Below, piece by piece: positions 6,180-13,328 of a DNA stretch of 13,328 bases. Source of the stretch: Chloroflexota bacterium (GTDB lineage: Bacteria > Chloroflexota > Anaerolineae > Fen-1058); NCBI GenBank assembly GCA_016219235.1, contig JACRBO010000535.1:1-13328 (forward strand), in the 5' to 3' direction. The position numbers and the translations under genes were made by a program. The notes below the pieces were generated by a model that was not told the DNA's origin, ran no database searches, and was given only the letters and a program-made list of their open reading frames with translations. The number at the start of each line of letters is the position of its first letter. Position 1 is the first letter of the stretch.

Positions 6180-7859
6180 TTACAAATATCCTAAAGCCCG
6201 CAGATGTTCCGAGATAATATCGGCTTCTTCTTGCGTGTAATCAAACGGCTCGGGGGCTGGTGACAGGTTGGTCGAAGCGGCCGTGTCGGTGGCCACGCCG
6301 ATCAGCGCTTCGCTTAACACCCGGCCATCCATCTCGGCGGGTGGCGTGTGGCCCAGCAATTGAAAAATGGTGGGCGCGAGATCCATTAACCTTGCTCCAA
6401 CAACTTGCGCGCCCGGTTGAATGTGCGGACCGTGTGCCAACAAAATTCCCTCCGGCCGGTGCGAACCCGTCAACGGTTGCGCGCTAAAGTCGAACTGCCG
6501 CTGGCGTTCAAACACTGGCTGCTGGCTGCCGTAGTAACCGCGCCCCCAGTAGCCGTAATGGGTCCACTGGATAATCACGTCTGGGGCATTATCGAGTTGT
6601 GGCCCGTGATACAGTTCCTCGCGTCGAAAGGCTTTCTTCACCATGGGGGCGCCCGTGTCGGGATCGCACAGCGTCGCCAATCCGTCGATGATGCGCTGAC
6701 GCACCGTCTCATACTCGGCGGGCGAGACCGGGCCGGCCTGTTCACGACCTTGCAGGTTCACATAGATATTGCCCCCTGCGCCCAACGAATACGCCTGCGT
6801 CTGCGCCCAATCAACGGTGGACGTGATCAGCGCCGATTGAAACTCTTCCTGAACCTGGCTAAAACGTTTGCTGCCCAGCCGATTGCGCAGCGCCATTCGC
6901 AGGCGCGCCGGGACGTAATATCGGTAAGCCCGCGCGGCTTTCTGCATTACGCCTGCCCGCAGCCGCTTGAGCGTACTAACCTGCGTAGTTTGAAATCGCA
7001 GCAAACCTTGATCGGCCAGCCACCGGTTCAGATTGATCATCCAGTCAAAGCGGCCCGCCCCGTGATCTGATAGGATGATCACGTCCGTCGGCTGCCCGTT
7101 TTTGCGCGCCGCTTCGATCAGATTGCCGATGGCCGCATCGCACCGCTGATAGATGTCGCGAATGACGTTGCGATATTTGGCCAACGGGCTGTTGTCGTCG
7201 GACTCCATGCATTGCCAGAACGTGTGCTGCACTTCATCGGTCGCCATGATGACGACGGCGAACACATCCCAGGCTTCACGTTCGATCAGCGCCAGGCTGA
7301 CTTGCTCGCGTAACTCGACTTCGCGCCGGAGTTTGGCGGCGTAGTCGCTCATCGGATCGGCGACATTCGCGTCGTAATCCGGGATCACAAAATAGTCGGG
7401 GGCGATTTCGCGGAGTGTGTCAAACATCTCGGGCGGATAGACCAGTTCACGGGTCACGGCGGGCGCAAACGGCCCGCCGATCATGATGCCGTTGACGGGG
7501 CGCGGCGGATACGAGTACGGTACGTTGATCGAGATCACGCGGCGGCCCAGGCGGCTGAGCGTCTCAAACATCAGCGGCGCGGCAATGTGCGAACTATTCG
7601 TCACGTCCAGGCTGTATTTGCCCGGCTTGCGGCGCACGAAGTCATACAGCCCGTGCTTGCCCTGATTCATGCCCGTCATGAACGTGACCCAGGCCGGGGC
7701 AGTTGTCGGTTGGATCGTCGAAGCCAGCCGGCCGCGTGCGCCTTCGGCCATCAACTTTGCCATGTTCGGCAGATAGCCTTGCGCCGCCCACGGCTCGATG
7801 AGATCAAATGTGGCGGCATCCAGGCCGATGATTAAAACGCGAGTTGATGCTTCGCTCAA
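6180..7859 (-). CDS. Alkaline-phosphatase-superfamily phosphodiesterase (type I phosphodiesterase/nucleotide pyrophosphatase family)
   Basis: A 559-residue protein with the complete two-metal site of the family: D14 (IIGLDAAT), the nucleophile-type Thr53 (TTAPAW), D208 and H212 (TDEVQHTFW), D265-H266 (LSDHGAG) and H467 (GSHRPEG). Motif order and length are normal and the C-terminus, EHLRALGYL, is a typical ending of this bacterial group. There is no signal peptide or membrane segment, so it probably acts in the cytoplasm. Related enzymes hydrolyse phosphodiester or pyrophosphate bonds or transfer phospho-groups. Here the substrate could be a nucleotide-sugar, a lipid-linked intermediate or a phospho-substituent of the glycan; the sequence does not decide. 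The start is TTG: the codon just before it is an in-frame TAA, no ATG follows until residue 33, and GGGGGAG sits 9 bases upstream. It begins the second transcription block, one base before the GT2 gene. Confidence 0.85.
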   Translation of the reverse strand: MSEASTRVLIIGLDAATFDLIEPWAAQGYLPNMAKLMAEGARGRLASTIQPTTAPAWVTFMTGMNQGKHGLYDFVRRKPGKYSLDVTNSSHIAAPLMFETLSRLGRRVISINVPYSYPPRPVNGIMIGGPFAPAVTRELVYPPEMFDTLREIAPDYFVIPDYDANVADPMSDYAAKLRREVELREQVSLALIEREAWDVFAVVIMATDEVQHTFWQCMESDDNSPLAKYRNVIRDIYQRCDAAIGNLIEAARKNGQPTDVIILSDHGAGRFDWMINLNRWLADQGLLRFQTTQVSTLKRLRAGVMQKAARAYRYYVPARLRMALRNRLGSKRFSQVQEEFQSALITSTVDWAQTQAYSLGAGGNIYVNLQGREQAGPVSPAEYETVRQRIIDGLATLCDPDTGAPMVKKAFRREELYHGPQLDNAPDVIIQWTHYGYWGRGYYGSQQPVFERQRQFDFSAQPLTGSHRPEGILLAHGPHIQPGAQVVGARLMDLAPTIFQLLGHTPPAEMDGRVLSEALIGVATDTAASTNLSPAPEPFDYTQEEADIISEHLRALGYL

Positions 7860-7868
7860 TTAAAGTGT

Positions 7869-7875
7869 CTCCCCC
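7869..7875 (-). promoter_or_regulatory. Ribosome binding site that fixes the TTG start of the phosphodiesterase
   Basis: On the minus strand GGGGGAG lies 9 bases before TTG (7859-7857). With an in-frame TAA directly before the TTG and the core strand VLIIGLDAAT beginning at residue 8, this makes TTG nearly the only possible start. Confidence 0.65.
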
Positions 7876-7913
7876 GATCGCAGTTTGCATGAACTACCGG
7901 CGACCGGCCAATA

Positions 7914-7929
7914 ATTGTAGCACAGTGCT
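7914..7929 (-). promoter_or_regulatory. Possible internal promoter with a small dyad before the phosphodiesterase gene
   Basis: The 112-base gap 7860-7971 is the largest inside the glycan series. On the minus strand it contains TGCTACAAT (7922-7914), an extended -10 box with a 5/6 match to TATAAT, about 55 bases before the start codon. No good -35 box is placed upstream of it. An 11-base dyad, AGCAC-n-GTGCT (7919-7929), overlaps the box and could be a protein site. I saw no terminator for the preceding membrane glycosyltransferase in this gap. Confidence 0.3.
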
Positions 7930-7971
7930 GCTGGCACATTGACCCGTTAACTGCACGCAAGCCAGGACCAC

Positions 7972-9561
7972 TCAAGCCGGGCATGACTTCAGTTCATAGA
8001 TCCAAAAATACCGATTGGGTAGCCCCAGTCCCGGCCCCGTAATTACTGCCAGCGGTTCGCACGTCGCGCGCAGGTACTGATACCATTGTTCGTCGGTCAC
8101 TGAGCGATTGGGGTTCCACGCCCCGGCCGCGCTGACGACAAGATACTCAACGCCTTGCGCCCGATACCAGTCCAGATCATGTTGAGGCAAATAGACGGTC
8201 GTCGTAATCTGCCAGTCGTCGGCTGACAAAGGTGGCTTGGATATTTCAAGCGCCAAATGCGAGCCCTTGGGCAAATTCTGCTCGATCCATTCCAGCGTCC
8301 GAATACGAACTTCTTTTTCGCTGAATTGAATATCGATCAATGCTGATCCGAGAGTCAGAGGCAGCACCACCATCAGCGTGATCGCTACCGCGACCAATCG
8401 GGGACGTTCCCGCAACTTCAGTTGATGGGCACTTAGCCAATTGGCAGCGGCCACAATACCAACCGCCGCGAACATACACATAAAGGACGTGATCGGCAAC
8501 CAGGTCCGATCATAGCGTGTGCCTTGCAGGCTCATACTGATCCAATGGGCTACGGGAAACGCCATCAGCAGCAGACCCGGCCAGCGCAAACGCCGCACGG
8601 CGATGATCGCTCCAATCAGTGCCAGGATCAATAGCACGCTGTTTTCGCTCGTCATCAAGTAACGCAAGTGCCACCACCAGCTGGGGCCTTCGTACACGAC
8701 AGCGCCGGGTCTGGCATATAAGCGCAGATCATATGCCTGCCAGTTGAGAAACGTCGGCAGATCGAAGACGGCGAACGGCGTGCCTAACAGAAAGCCGATT
8801 ACCACGCCTGTCAGGCCGCTAATGATGCCCAACGCGCGTCGATTTGATGCAGCTGGCCGCACGACCGCCAGCCCGACCAATGCGACACTTAACTGGATGG
8901 CAGTTTGTTTGGCAGAAGCAGCCAGGCCTGTGAGCAGGCCCGCTGCGACCAGCGGCCAACTGCTGGCCGAGCGATACGCAACTACGAGCATCTCTACCGC
9001 TACCAGCAACAATAGATTCATCGAAGTATCGCTGACGATGAAGTGCGACTGGCGGACTGCTGCTGGTAGCACCGCCAACAGTCCGGCCGCCACCAAACCT
9101 ACGCGCTGATTGAACACCCGCGTGCAGAGGCGATACAACCCATAAACGGTAGCTACACCTAACAGCGCCGAAACCGCGCGTCCAACCAGGAACACACTGG
9201 GATAGGGATATGCCGCGATCGTGTGATAATCGTCAATGACCGGAATATCCTGAATCGTCTGGAAAATGCCCAGCCGGGCACCGAACAGAAAATAGCCGGC
9301 GTACACTAGCGACAGCAAGTAAATGTGCAAAGATCCGTAATCGAAGCGATGCGGGTTAAAGTCGCCGGTCTGTAAGATCTTGAGCGCAGGCATGACCAGC
9401 GCGCCCTCGTCCACTTGCAGTGTGTAGGGCAGGCCAAAGTCGAGGCCCCACAGCCGCAGGACGAGCGCCACCAGGAGTATCGCCCCAAGCACACCGTTCG
9501 CTCGCTGTGTAACAACCCACGGTCCAAGTGAGCGTCGGTCAGCCCACCAACGTCGTATCAT
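7972..9561 (-). CDS. PMT/ArnT-like membrane glycosyltransferase (GT-C fold, PMT_2 type)
   Basis: A 529-residue polytopic membrane protein. After a basic N-terminus and the first membrane helix (about 23-38) comes LRLWGLDFGLPYTLQVDE at 35-52, where D51-E52 lie in the first outer loop and match the catalytic acidic position of the dolichyl-phosphate-mannose mannosyltransferase/ArnT superfamily. HFIVSDTSM at 173-181 matches the second conserved loop motif and YDRTWLPI at 350-357 the later Arg-x-x-x-Pro region. Some ten hydrophobic helices reach to about residue 405. A soluble C-terminal domain of about 120 residues follows. Such enzymes take a sugar from a polyprenyl-phosphate carrier and place it on a lipid, glycan or protein on the outer face of the membrane. 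Start is ATG overlapping the upstream TGA (ATGA). Acceptor unknown; the secreted repeat protein of this locus is one speculative candidate. Confidence 0.85.
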   Translation of the reverse strand: MIRRWWADRRSLGPWVVTQRANGVLGAILLVALVLRLWGLDFGLPYTLQVDEGALVMPALKILQTGDFNPHRFDYGSLHIYLLSLVYAGYFLFGARLGIFQTIQDIPVIDDYHTIAAYPYPSVFLVGRAVSALLGVATVYGLYRLCTRVFNQRVGLVAAGLLAVLPAAVRQSHFIVSDTSMNLLLLVAVEMLVVAYRSASSWPLVAAGLLTGLAASAKQTAIQLSVALVGLAVVRPAASNRRALGIISGLTGVVIGFLLGTPFAVFDLPTFLNWQAYDLRLYARPGAVVYEGPSWWWHLRYLMTSENSVLLILALIGAIIAVRRLRWPGLLLMAFPVAHWISMSLQGTRYDRTWLPITSFMCMFAAVGIVAAANWLSAHQLKLRERPRLVAVAITLMVVLPLTLGSALIDIQFSEKEVRIRTLEWIEQNLPKGSHLALEISKPPLSADDWQITTTVYLPQHDLDWYRAQGVEYLVVSAAGAWNPNRSVTDEQWYQYLRATCEPLAVITGPGLGLPNRYFWIYELKSCPA

Positions 9562-10703
9562 AGCTGTCTGCTCTCCCGCTCAGTCATGAGCGCGCAAAGA
9601 TGTATTCGCATCATCTCACCCAATTTCTGGGTCGTAAATGCTGTATTGAAGCGCGTCTGACCCTGCGCCGCCAGTTGTTCGCGCAAAGCGGGGGCGCGCT
9701 GCAAGACGCGCAGCGCTTCTGCCAGCGCGTGCGGATTGTCGCGTTTGCACAGATAGACGTGTTCGCCGTGGGTCAGCGCCGCGCGAACCGTCGGCGCATC
9801 GCCCGTAATCAACGGCCGGCGCATCGCCAGCGCCTCATAGATCTTGTTCTGCACCGTCATCAGCGATTGCGGCGTGGTGCCGAAGACACCCAGACACACA
9901 TCGGCGTTTGCCACTAGCCTGGGCAGCGCCTCGCGCGCGACCCAATCCACAAAGGTCACATTGGTCAATTGATACTGCTGCGCCAGTTGCACGGCCGCAG
10001 CCTTTTCAGGACCGTCGCCGATCAGCACAAAGTGGATGGATGTGTCCCGGGCAAATTCATGTGCCGCTTCGATGATGACGGGCACGCCGTGATTGCGAAT
10101 GAATGTGCCATAGTAAATGGCGGTAAAACGTGCATCCGATCGATCCGCGGCGACCTCACGGTACACGCGATCATCGGCGCCTGTGGGGACCAGGCGGAAT
10201 CGATCGGGTTGGACACCGTGCATGCGTTGAAACCACGTGACGTATTCCGCCGTGTCCAGGATCAACCGATCCGGCAGGCGGCAGGCCCAGCGTTCGATCA
10301 AGCGAAGCGCCTTGATGGTGAGGCCGCTGCGCCGATCGAGGTTGCGTTCCAGCGCGATCAGATAGATCGACATGAACACATCCCAGACCAATGGCTTGCG
10401 GCGTAGCCAGGCCAACACCCACGCCAGATAGACATCAAATTGGCCGGGATAGCCGACGATCAGCACGTCGTAGTCGCCAATCGTGCGATAGCGTTTTAAC
10501 AGGGTGAGATAGGTCTTGAGGACGCGCTGGATGAAGCCTAGTCGCAGCCAACCACCGCTGGCCGCCTGCACGCGATCTTCGATGCTGGTCCACAACGGCA
10601 CATGGCACTCGACCACCTCGACGCCCACTCGGCGCAGGCCCTCCAGCATGATTTGGTTGCGCGAATATTCGGCGCGATACGTGCCAAAGTAACAGATTTT
10701 CAC
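9558..10703 (-). CDS. GT4-type glycosyltransferase (GT-B fold)
   Basis: A 381-residue protein starting at GTG with MKICYFGTYRAEYSRN, the usual first strand of GT4 enzymes. The donor domain has LVPTGAD at 171-177, IYYGTFIRNHGV at 196-207, HFVLIGDGPE at 224-233, FVDWV at 251-255 and the nucleotide-sugar motif VQNKIYEALAMRRPLITG at 284-301 with catalytic-type Glu290. Only the second Glu of EX7E is present (residue 282 is Met), which is common in this subgroup. A hydrophobic segment near residues 91-115 may touch the membrane, where the lipid-linked acceptor would be. The GTG is 2 bases after the TAG of the reductase gene, without a clear Shine-Dalgarno site, so translation is probably coupled. 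Sugar and acceptor are unknown; it probably extends the glycan in the cytoplasm. Confidence 0.87.
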   Translation of the reverse strand: MKICYFGTYRAEYSRNQIMLEGLRRVGVEVVECHVPLWTSIEDRVQAASGGWLRLGFIQRVLKTYLTLLKRYRTIGDYDVLIVGYPGQFDVYLAWVLAWLRRKPLVWDVFMSIYLIALERNLDRRSGLTIKALRLIERWACRLPDRLILDTAEYVTWFQRMHGVQPDRFRLVPTGADDRVYREVAADRSDARFTAIYYGTFIRNHGVPVIIEAAHEFARDTSIHFVLIGDGPEKAAAVQLAQQYQLTNVTFVDWVAREALPRLVANADVCLGVFGTTPQSLMTVQNKIYEALAMRRPLITGDAPTVRAALTHGEHVYLCKRDNPHALAEALRVLQRAPALREQLAAQGQTRFNTAFTTQKLGEMMRIHLCALMTERESRQL

Positions 10704-10705
10704 GG

Positions 10706-11593
10706 CTAATCGGGGAATGCCACGGGCGCAAGGGCGGTCTGCATCGCGTGCAGCCCGTCATCCACGCCGCGCAGCCGCGCGCACAAAGTATTCTGGGCGT
10801 GCGCGTTGATGAGACCGGCGTTGAGCGGGCGTGGCGCTAATTGATTGAGGTCGGCTGTTGAGCGCGGCACGATCAGCTGTTCATCCAGGCCAAATACACG
10901 GCAGGCTGCTCGGGCAAAGTCGTACCGATCGAGCCGGTCTGGCCCGACCAGATTGATCGCGCCGGTGACGCGCCGCTCCGCGCACTCGATGCTGGCCGCG
11001 GCCAGATCGAGATTATAGGTTGGCGTTGAGATTTGATCGTTCGGTACGAGCAGCGGTTCACCACGACGCGTCTTGGCGATCAACTGGTAGACAAAGTTTT
11101 TTTGCTGGAATTCCGGCCCATACACGACAGTTGTGCGCACGAGGGTGACGGATGAATTGACGTTGACCAGTTCGTGCTCGGCCGCGAGTTTGCTGCGCCC
11201 ATAGACGCTTAGGGGGCGCGGCGCGGCCTGTTCGTCGTAAGGACCAGCCTCGCCGTCGAAAACATACTCGCTGGAGAAATAGACAAACCCTGTGCCATGC
11301 TGTGCGGCTAGCGTCGCCACGGCTACCGGCCAGTACACATTTTCAGCGAAGCACCGCTCGGACTCGCGCTCACACAGATCGACCCACGACAGGCCGGCGG
11401 GATAGAAGATCCAATCGGGTTGTAACCGCGCGAGCAGCTGTTCAACGGCGCTTGAATCAGCCGTATCCAGGGCAATCAAGTCGGGGCGCGCATGCTGGCG
11501 ATAGGTACCGATCGCTGTGTGCCCCCGCTCGGCCAAGACCTGCACCAGCGCGCCGCCTACCTGGCCCGAAGCGCCAATGACCAACGCTTTCAT
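10706..11593 (-). CDS. RmlD-like extended SDR, nucleotide-sugar 4-keto reductase
   Basis: A 295-residue Rossmann protein. NAD(P)-binding GASGQVG is at 7-13, the PAGLSWVDLCE region at 65-75, SSEYVFDG at 107-114, and the catalytic pair Y131-x-x-x-K135 in YGRSKLAAE. NFVYQLIAKTRRGEPLLVPNDQISTPTY at about 166-192 matches the substrate-side region of RmlD-like reductases. Length is normal for RmlD (near 300). RmlD-type enzymes reduce a 4-keto-deoxysugar nucleotide in the last step of its synthesis. Its place directly after an E1 dehydratase and a cupin epimerase suggests a role like AscF, reducing the epimerised 3,6-dideoxy-4-keto sugar. dTDP-rhamnose reduction is the alternative, but no RmlA or RmlB is visible here. 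The ATG overlaps the epimerase stop (ATGA). At K165 the message has an A-AAA-AAC heptamer, probably incidental. Confidence 0.82.
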   Translation of the reverse strand: MKALVIGASGQVGGALVQVLAERGHTAIGTYRQHARPDLIALDTADSSAVEQLLARLQPDWIFYPAGLSWVDLCERESERCFAENVYWPVAVATLAAQHGTGFVYFSSEYVFDGEAGPYDEQAAPRPLSVYGRSKLAAEHELVNVNSSVTLVRTTVVYGPEFQQKNFVYQLIAKTRRGEPLLVPNDQISTPTYNLDLAAASIECAERRVTGAINLVGPDRLDRYDFARAACRVFGLDEQLIVPRSTADLNQLAPRPLNAGLINAHAQNTLCARLRGVDDGLHAMQTALAPVAFPD

Positions 11594-12039
11594 CGGTGCT
11601 TCAGACTCCAGTCATAGGGAATATCGGCTGAAAATGGGTCTTTGCGCAGAATCTCATCCGGCCGATGAGGAATGGTAGCGCAGTTGGCAACAATGGCCGG
11701 TGTGACCCCGACGCCTTTGAAGCCGTTCCAGACCATAGGCGGAATTTTAATCAGTTGATAATTGTCCTCACCGGAGTAGAGTTCCATGATCTCGCCGCGC
11801 GTGGGCGAATCCAGCCGATCGTCGTACAACACCAGCTTGATGGTACCGACAATCACAGCGTAATTCAAGGTCATCTCTGTGTGCAGATGCCAGCCCTTGA
11901 TCACATTGGGATAGACTGTCGAAAAATAGATCTCGCCAAACTGCTCAAAATGCGGATCGTCGCAGCGCAGCATGTGCATGATCTTGCCGCGCTCGTCGGG
12001 AATTTGCTTTAAGGGAATCAGCATCACGCCATCGATCAT
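11590..12039 (-). CDS. Short RmlC-like cupin, nucleotide-sugar epimerase
   Basis: A 149-residue cupin of the dTDP-4-dehydrorhamnose 3,5-epimerase family, shorter than classical RmlC (about 180). The segment [12 protein letters not shown] at 14-25, the His-containing strand [10 protein letters not shown] at 47-56 with H51 at the catalytic-His position, and the C-terminal [12 protein letters not shown] at 133-144 with D134 at the position of the His-paired Asp all fit the family. The segment where RmlC has its proton-donor Tyr reads ATIPHRPDE here, without a Tyr, so reaction scope may differ (for instance epimerisation at one carbon). I chose the ATG at 12039 because it forms an ATGA overlap with the dehydratase stop and has GGAG 8 bases upstream. 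The GTG at 12045, two codons earlier, would be only 2 bases from that GGAG. Next to E1 it is a plausible AscE-like C5 epimerase; this is inference. Confidence 0.82.
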   Translation of the reverse strand: MIDGVMLIPLKQIPDERGKIMHMLRCDDPHFEQFGEIYFSTVYPNVIKGWHLHTEMTLNYAVIVGTIKLVLYDDRLDSPTRGEIMELYSGEDNYQLIKIPPMVWNGFKGVGVTPAIVANCATIPHRPDEILRKDPFSADIPYDWSLKHR

Positions 12040-13328
12040 GTCCACTGCTCCATCCAGCGTGCAAAGATGTCGAGTACATACGCGACCATTTCGGCCGTAA
12101 TACCGGGATACACGCCAATCCAGAATGAGTTGTTCATCACCCGATCGGCCTGCGTCAACGGCCCCGGCACGCGCCGGGGGACGTTCAGGTATGCGGGCTG
12201 CCGCAGCAGGTTGCCGCCGAACAACAGCCGCGTCGCGATCTTGCTTTCTTCCAGAAATTGAATGAGCTGCTGCCGTGTGAAGGGCGCGCTTTCACGCACG
12301 GCCAGCAAGAAGCCAAACCAACTGGGCGTTGAGTTGGGTGTCGCTTGCGGCAGGATCAGAAAATCCTCCCAACGCTTGAGTTCATCATACAGCCACTGGA
12401 AATTACGGCGGCGAATCTCGATGAACTGCGGCAGTTTTTGCAGCTGCGCCACGCCAATGGCGGCTTGCAGATCGGTGGCTTTGAGGTTGTAGCCGATGTG
12501 CGAGTAGATATACTTGTGATCGTAGCCGTGCGGCAATTCGCCCAACTGCCAGTCAAAGCGTGTGCCGCAGGTGTTGGCTTCGCCCGGCTCGCACCAGCAG
12601 TCGCGCCCCCAGTCGCGAAACGACTCCAGCGTCTTTTTGAGGCCGGGGCGATTGGTCAGCACGCCACCGCCTTCGCCCATTGTGATGTGGTGCGCAGGAT
12701 AAAAACTGGCCGTTGCCAGATCGCCAAAAGTGCCCACGTTTTGACCGGCATACTGCGCGCCCAGCGCATCGCAGGCGTCTTCGATCACGAATAGATTATA
12801 TTGTCGCGCAAAGGCCATCACGTCCGCCAGGTTAAACGGGTTGCCCAATGTGTGCGCGACCATAATTCCGCGTGTGCGCGGCGACAGCGCGGCTTCAAGA
12901 TGCCGGGTGTCAAGATTGCCCGTACCGTATTCTAGCGGTTCCACATCCAGAAATACCGGTATCAGGTTGTGTTGCAGGATGGGATTTACCGTGGTTGGAA
13001 AGCTCGTAGCAGTTGTAATAATCTCATCGCCAGGCTTCAACTGCCGTTCACCCAGACTGGGCGAAGTCAACGCGGCCAGCGCCAGCAGGTTGGCCGACGA
13101 GCCAGAGTTCACCAGCACAGCGTGCCGCACGCCCACTGTTCGTGCAAAACTCTGCTCAAACTCCCGGGCAAAGCGTCCGGCCGTCAGCCAGAAATCCAGC
13201 GCAGCATCGACTAGCGAGGTTAAATCTTCGGCGTCAAAGACGCGGCCAGACACGGGCACGGGTGTTACACCGGCTATGAATGTTTTCTGCGCGTGCTTTT
13301 CTGCATAGAATCGGCGCACCTGCGCGAA
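12036..13328 (-). CDS. rfbH: CDP-4-keto-6-deoxy-D-glucose 3-dehydratase (E1, RfbH/DdhC/AscC), 5' end outside the window
   Basis: 430 residues are readable and the frame stays open to the right edge. E1 proteins have about 10-20 more N-terminal residues, so the start is probably beyond 13328 rather than at the internal GTG 13319. Counting from that GTG, the fold-type-I PLP enzyme features are [11 protein letters not shown] at 71-81, TSFPTTVNP at 105-113, EDACDALG at 180-187 and [14 protein letters not shown] at 205-218. A histidine (H210) stands where aminotransferases have the PLP lysine, the mark of E1. The [2Fe-2S] motif C-X57-C-X1-C-X7-C is exact: C183, C241, C243, C251. WLTAGRF and [14 protein letters not shown] are also E1-like. 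The enzyme removes the C3 hydroxyl of CDP-4-keto-6-deoxyglucose with PMP, helped by an iron-sulfur reductase (E3/DdhD) not seen here. This commits the pathway to 3,6-dideoxyhexoses. It is the first visible gene of the operon and overlaps the epimerase by ATGA. Confidence 0.93.
   Translation of the reverse strand, partial: FAQVRRFYAEKHAQKTFIAGVTPVPVSGRVFDAEDLTSLVDAALDFWLTAGRFAREFEQSFARTVGVRHAVLVNSGSSANLLALAALTSPSLGERQLKPGDEIITTATSFPTTVNPILQHNLIPVFLDVEPLEYGTGNLDTRHLEAALSPRTRGIMVAHTLGNPFNLADVMAFARQYNLFVIEDACDALGAQYAGQNVGTFGDLATASFYPAHHITMGEGGGVLTNRPGLKKTLESFRDWGRDCWCEPGEANTCGTRFDWQLGELPHGYDHKYIYSHIGYNLKATDLQAAIGVAQLQKLPQFIEIRRRNFQWLYDELKRWEDFLILPQATPNSTPSWFGFLLAVRESAPFTRQQLIQFLEESKIATRLLFGGNLLRQPAYLNVPRRVPGPLTQADRVMNNSFWIGVYPGITAEMVAYVLDIFARWMEQWT
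12048..12051 (-). promoter_or_regulatory. Ribosome binding site that decides the epimerase start
   Basis: GGAG on the minus strand lies inside the end of the dehydratase gene, 8 bases before the ATG at 12039-12037. It is only 2 bases before the alternative GTG at 12045. This favours the ATG. Confidence 0.6.

Noticed and set aside
6405..7070. Long plus-strand open frame (221 codons) opposite the phosphodiesterase, and a similar one at 4840-5352
   Set aside because: They lie antisense to clear genes with intact motifs, and their translations are rich in Arg, Ala, Pro and His as expected for shadow frames in GC-rich DNA. No family resemblance or ribosome site was seen.
11096..11102. A-AAA-AAC slippery heptamer in the reductase gene, in the phase needed for -1 frameshifting
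   Set aside because: A -1 shift leads to a stop within about 15 codons and would cut off the C-terminal half of a normal RmlD-like enzyme. I saw no stimulatory structure; it is probably chance.
12040..12045. GTG at 12045 as start of the cupin epimerase
   Set aside because: It is only 2 bases after GGAG. The ATG at 12039 has an 8-base spacing, an ATGA overlap like its neighbours, and the N-terminus expected for the family.
12036..13319. Ordinary DegT/DnrJ-type sugar aminotransferase
   Set aside because: The PLP lysine is replaced by His (H210) and the four iron-sulfur cysteines with exact spacing are present, both diagnostic of the E1 dehydratase.

Overview
The window looks like part of a cell-surface glycan biosynthesis locus from a bacterium of moderately high GC (most genes near 55-62% by eye). 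The nearest match I recognise is Chloroflexota. This rests on the secreted protein with 'Q-x-QNVG' repeats and on the style of the short cupin epimerase and phosphodiesterase; it is recall, not a search result. Ten of the eleven genes lie on the minus strand and read from the right edge to the left. No stretch longer than 300 bases lacks a gene. I saw no tRNA, rRNA or CRISPR.

Right part (13328 to 7972, transcribed leftwards): a partial CDP-4-keto-6-deoxyglucose 3-dehydratase (E1/RfbH type, with its iron-sulfur cysteine motif and PLP-site histidine), a short RmlC-like cupin epimerase, an RmlD-like SDR reductase, a GT4 glycosyltransferase and a PMT/ArnT-like membrane glycosyltransferase. Neighbours overlap by ATGA or are 2 bases apart, so this is one translationally coupled unit. 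Dehydratase, epimerase and reductase together suggest a nucleotide-activated 3,6-dideoxyhexose of the ascarylose type. The cytidylyltransferase, the 4,6-dehydratase and the reductase partner of E1 would have to lie outside the window.

Middle part (7859 to 1815): after a 112-base gap with a possible internal promoter come an alkaline-phosphatase-superfamily phosphodiesterase (TTG start), a GT2 glycosyltransferase, a second GT4 glycosyltransferase (GTGA overlap), a class I methyltransferase and a Wzx-like flippase. The likely sequence is sugar activation, stepwise glycan assembly on a membrane lipid, methylation, and export across the membrane. The last third of the flippase gene and the gap after it are markedly AT-rich.

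Left part (1814 to 1): an AT-rich gap with a strong Shine-Dalgarno site leads to a secreted protein built of four related repeats of about 90 residues. It ends at a 14-bp hairpin terminator. Beyond that, on the plus strand and convergent, is the last 42 residues of a probable transposase, which may mark the border of the locus.
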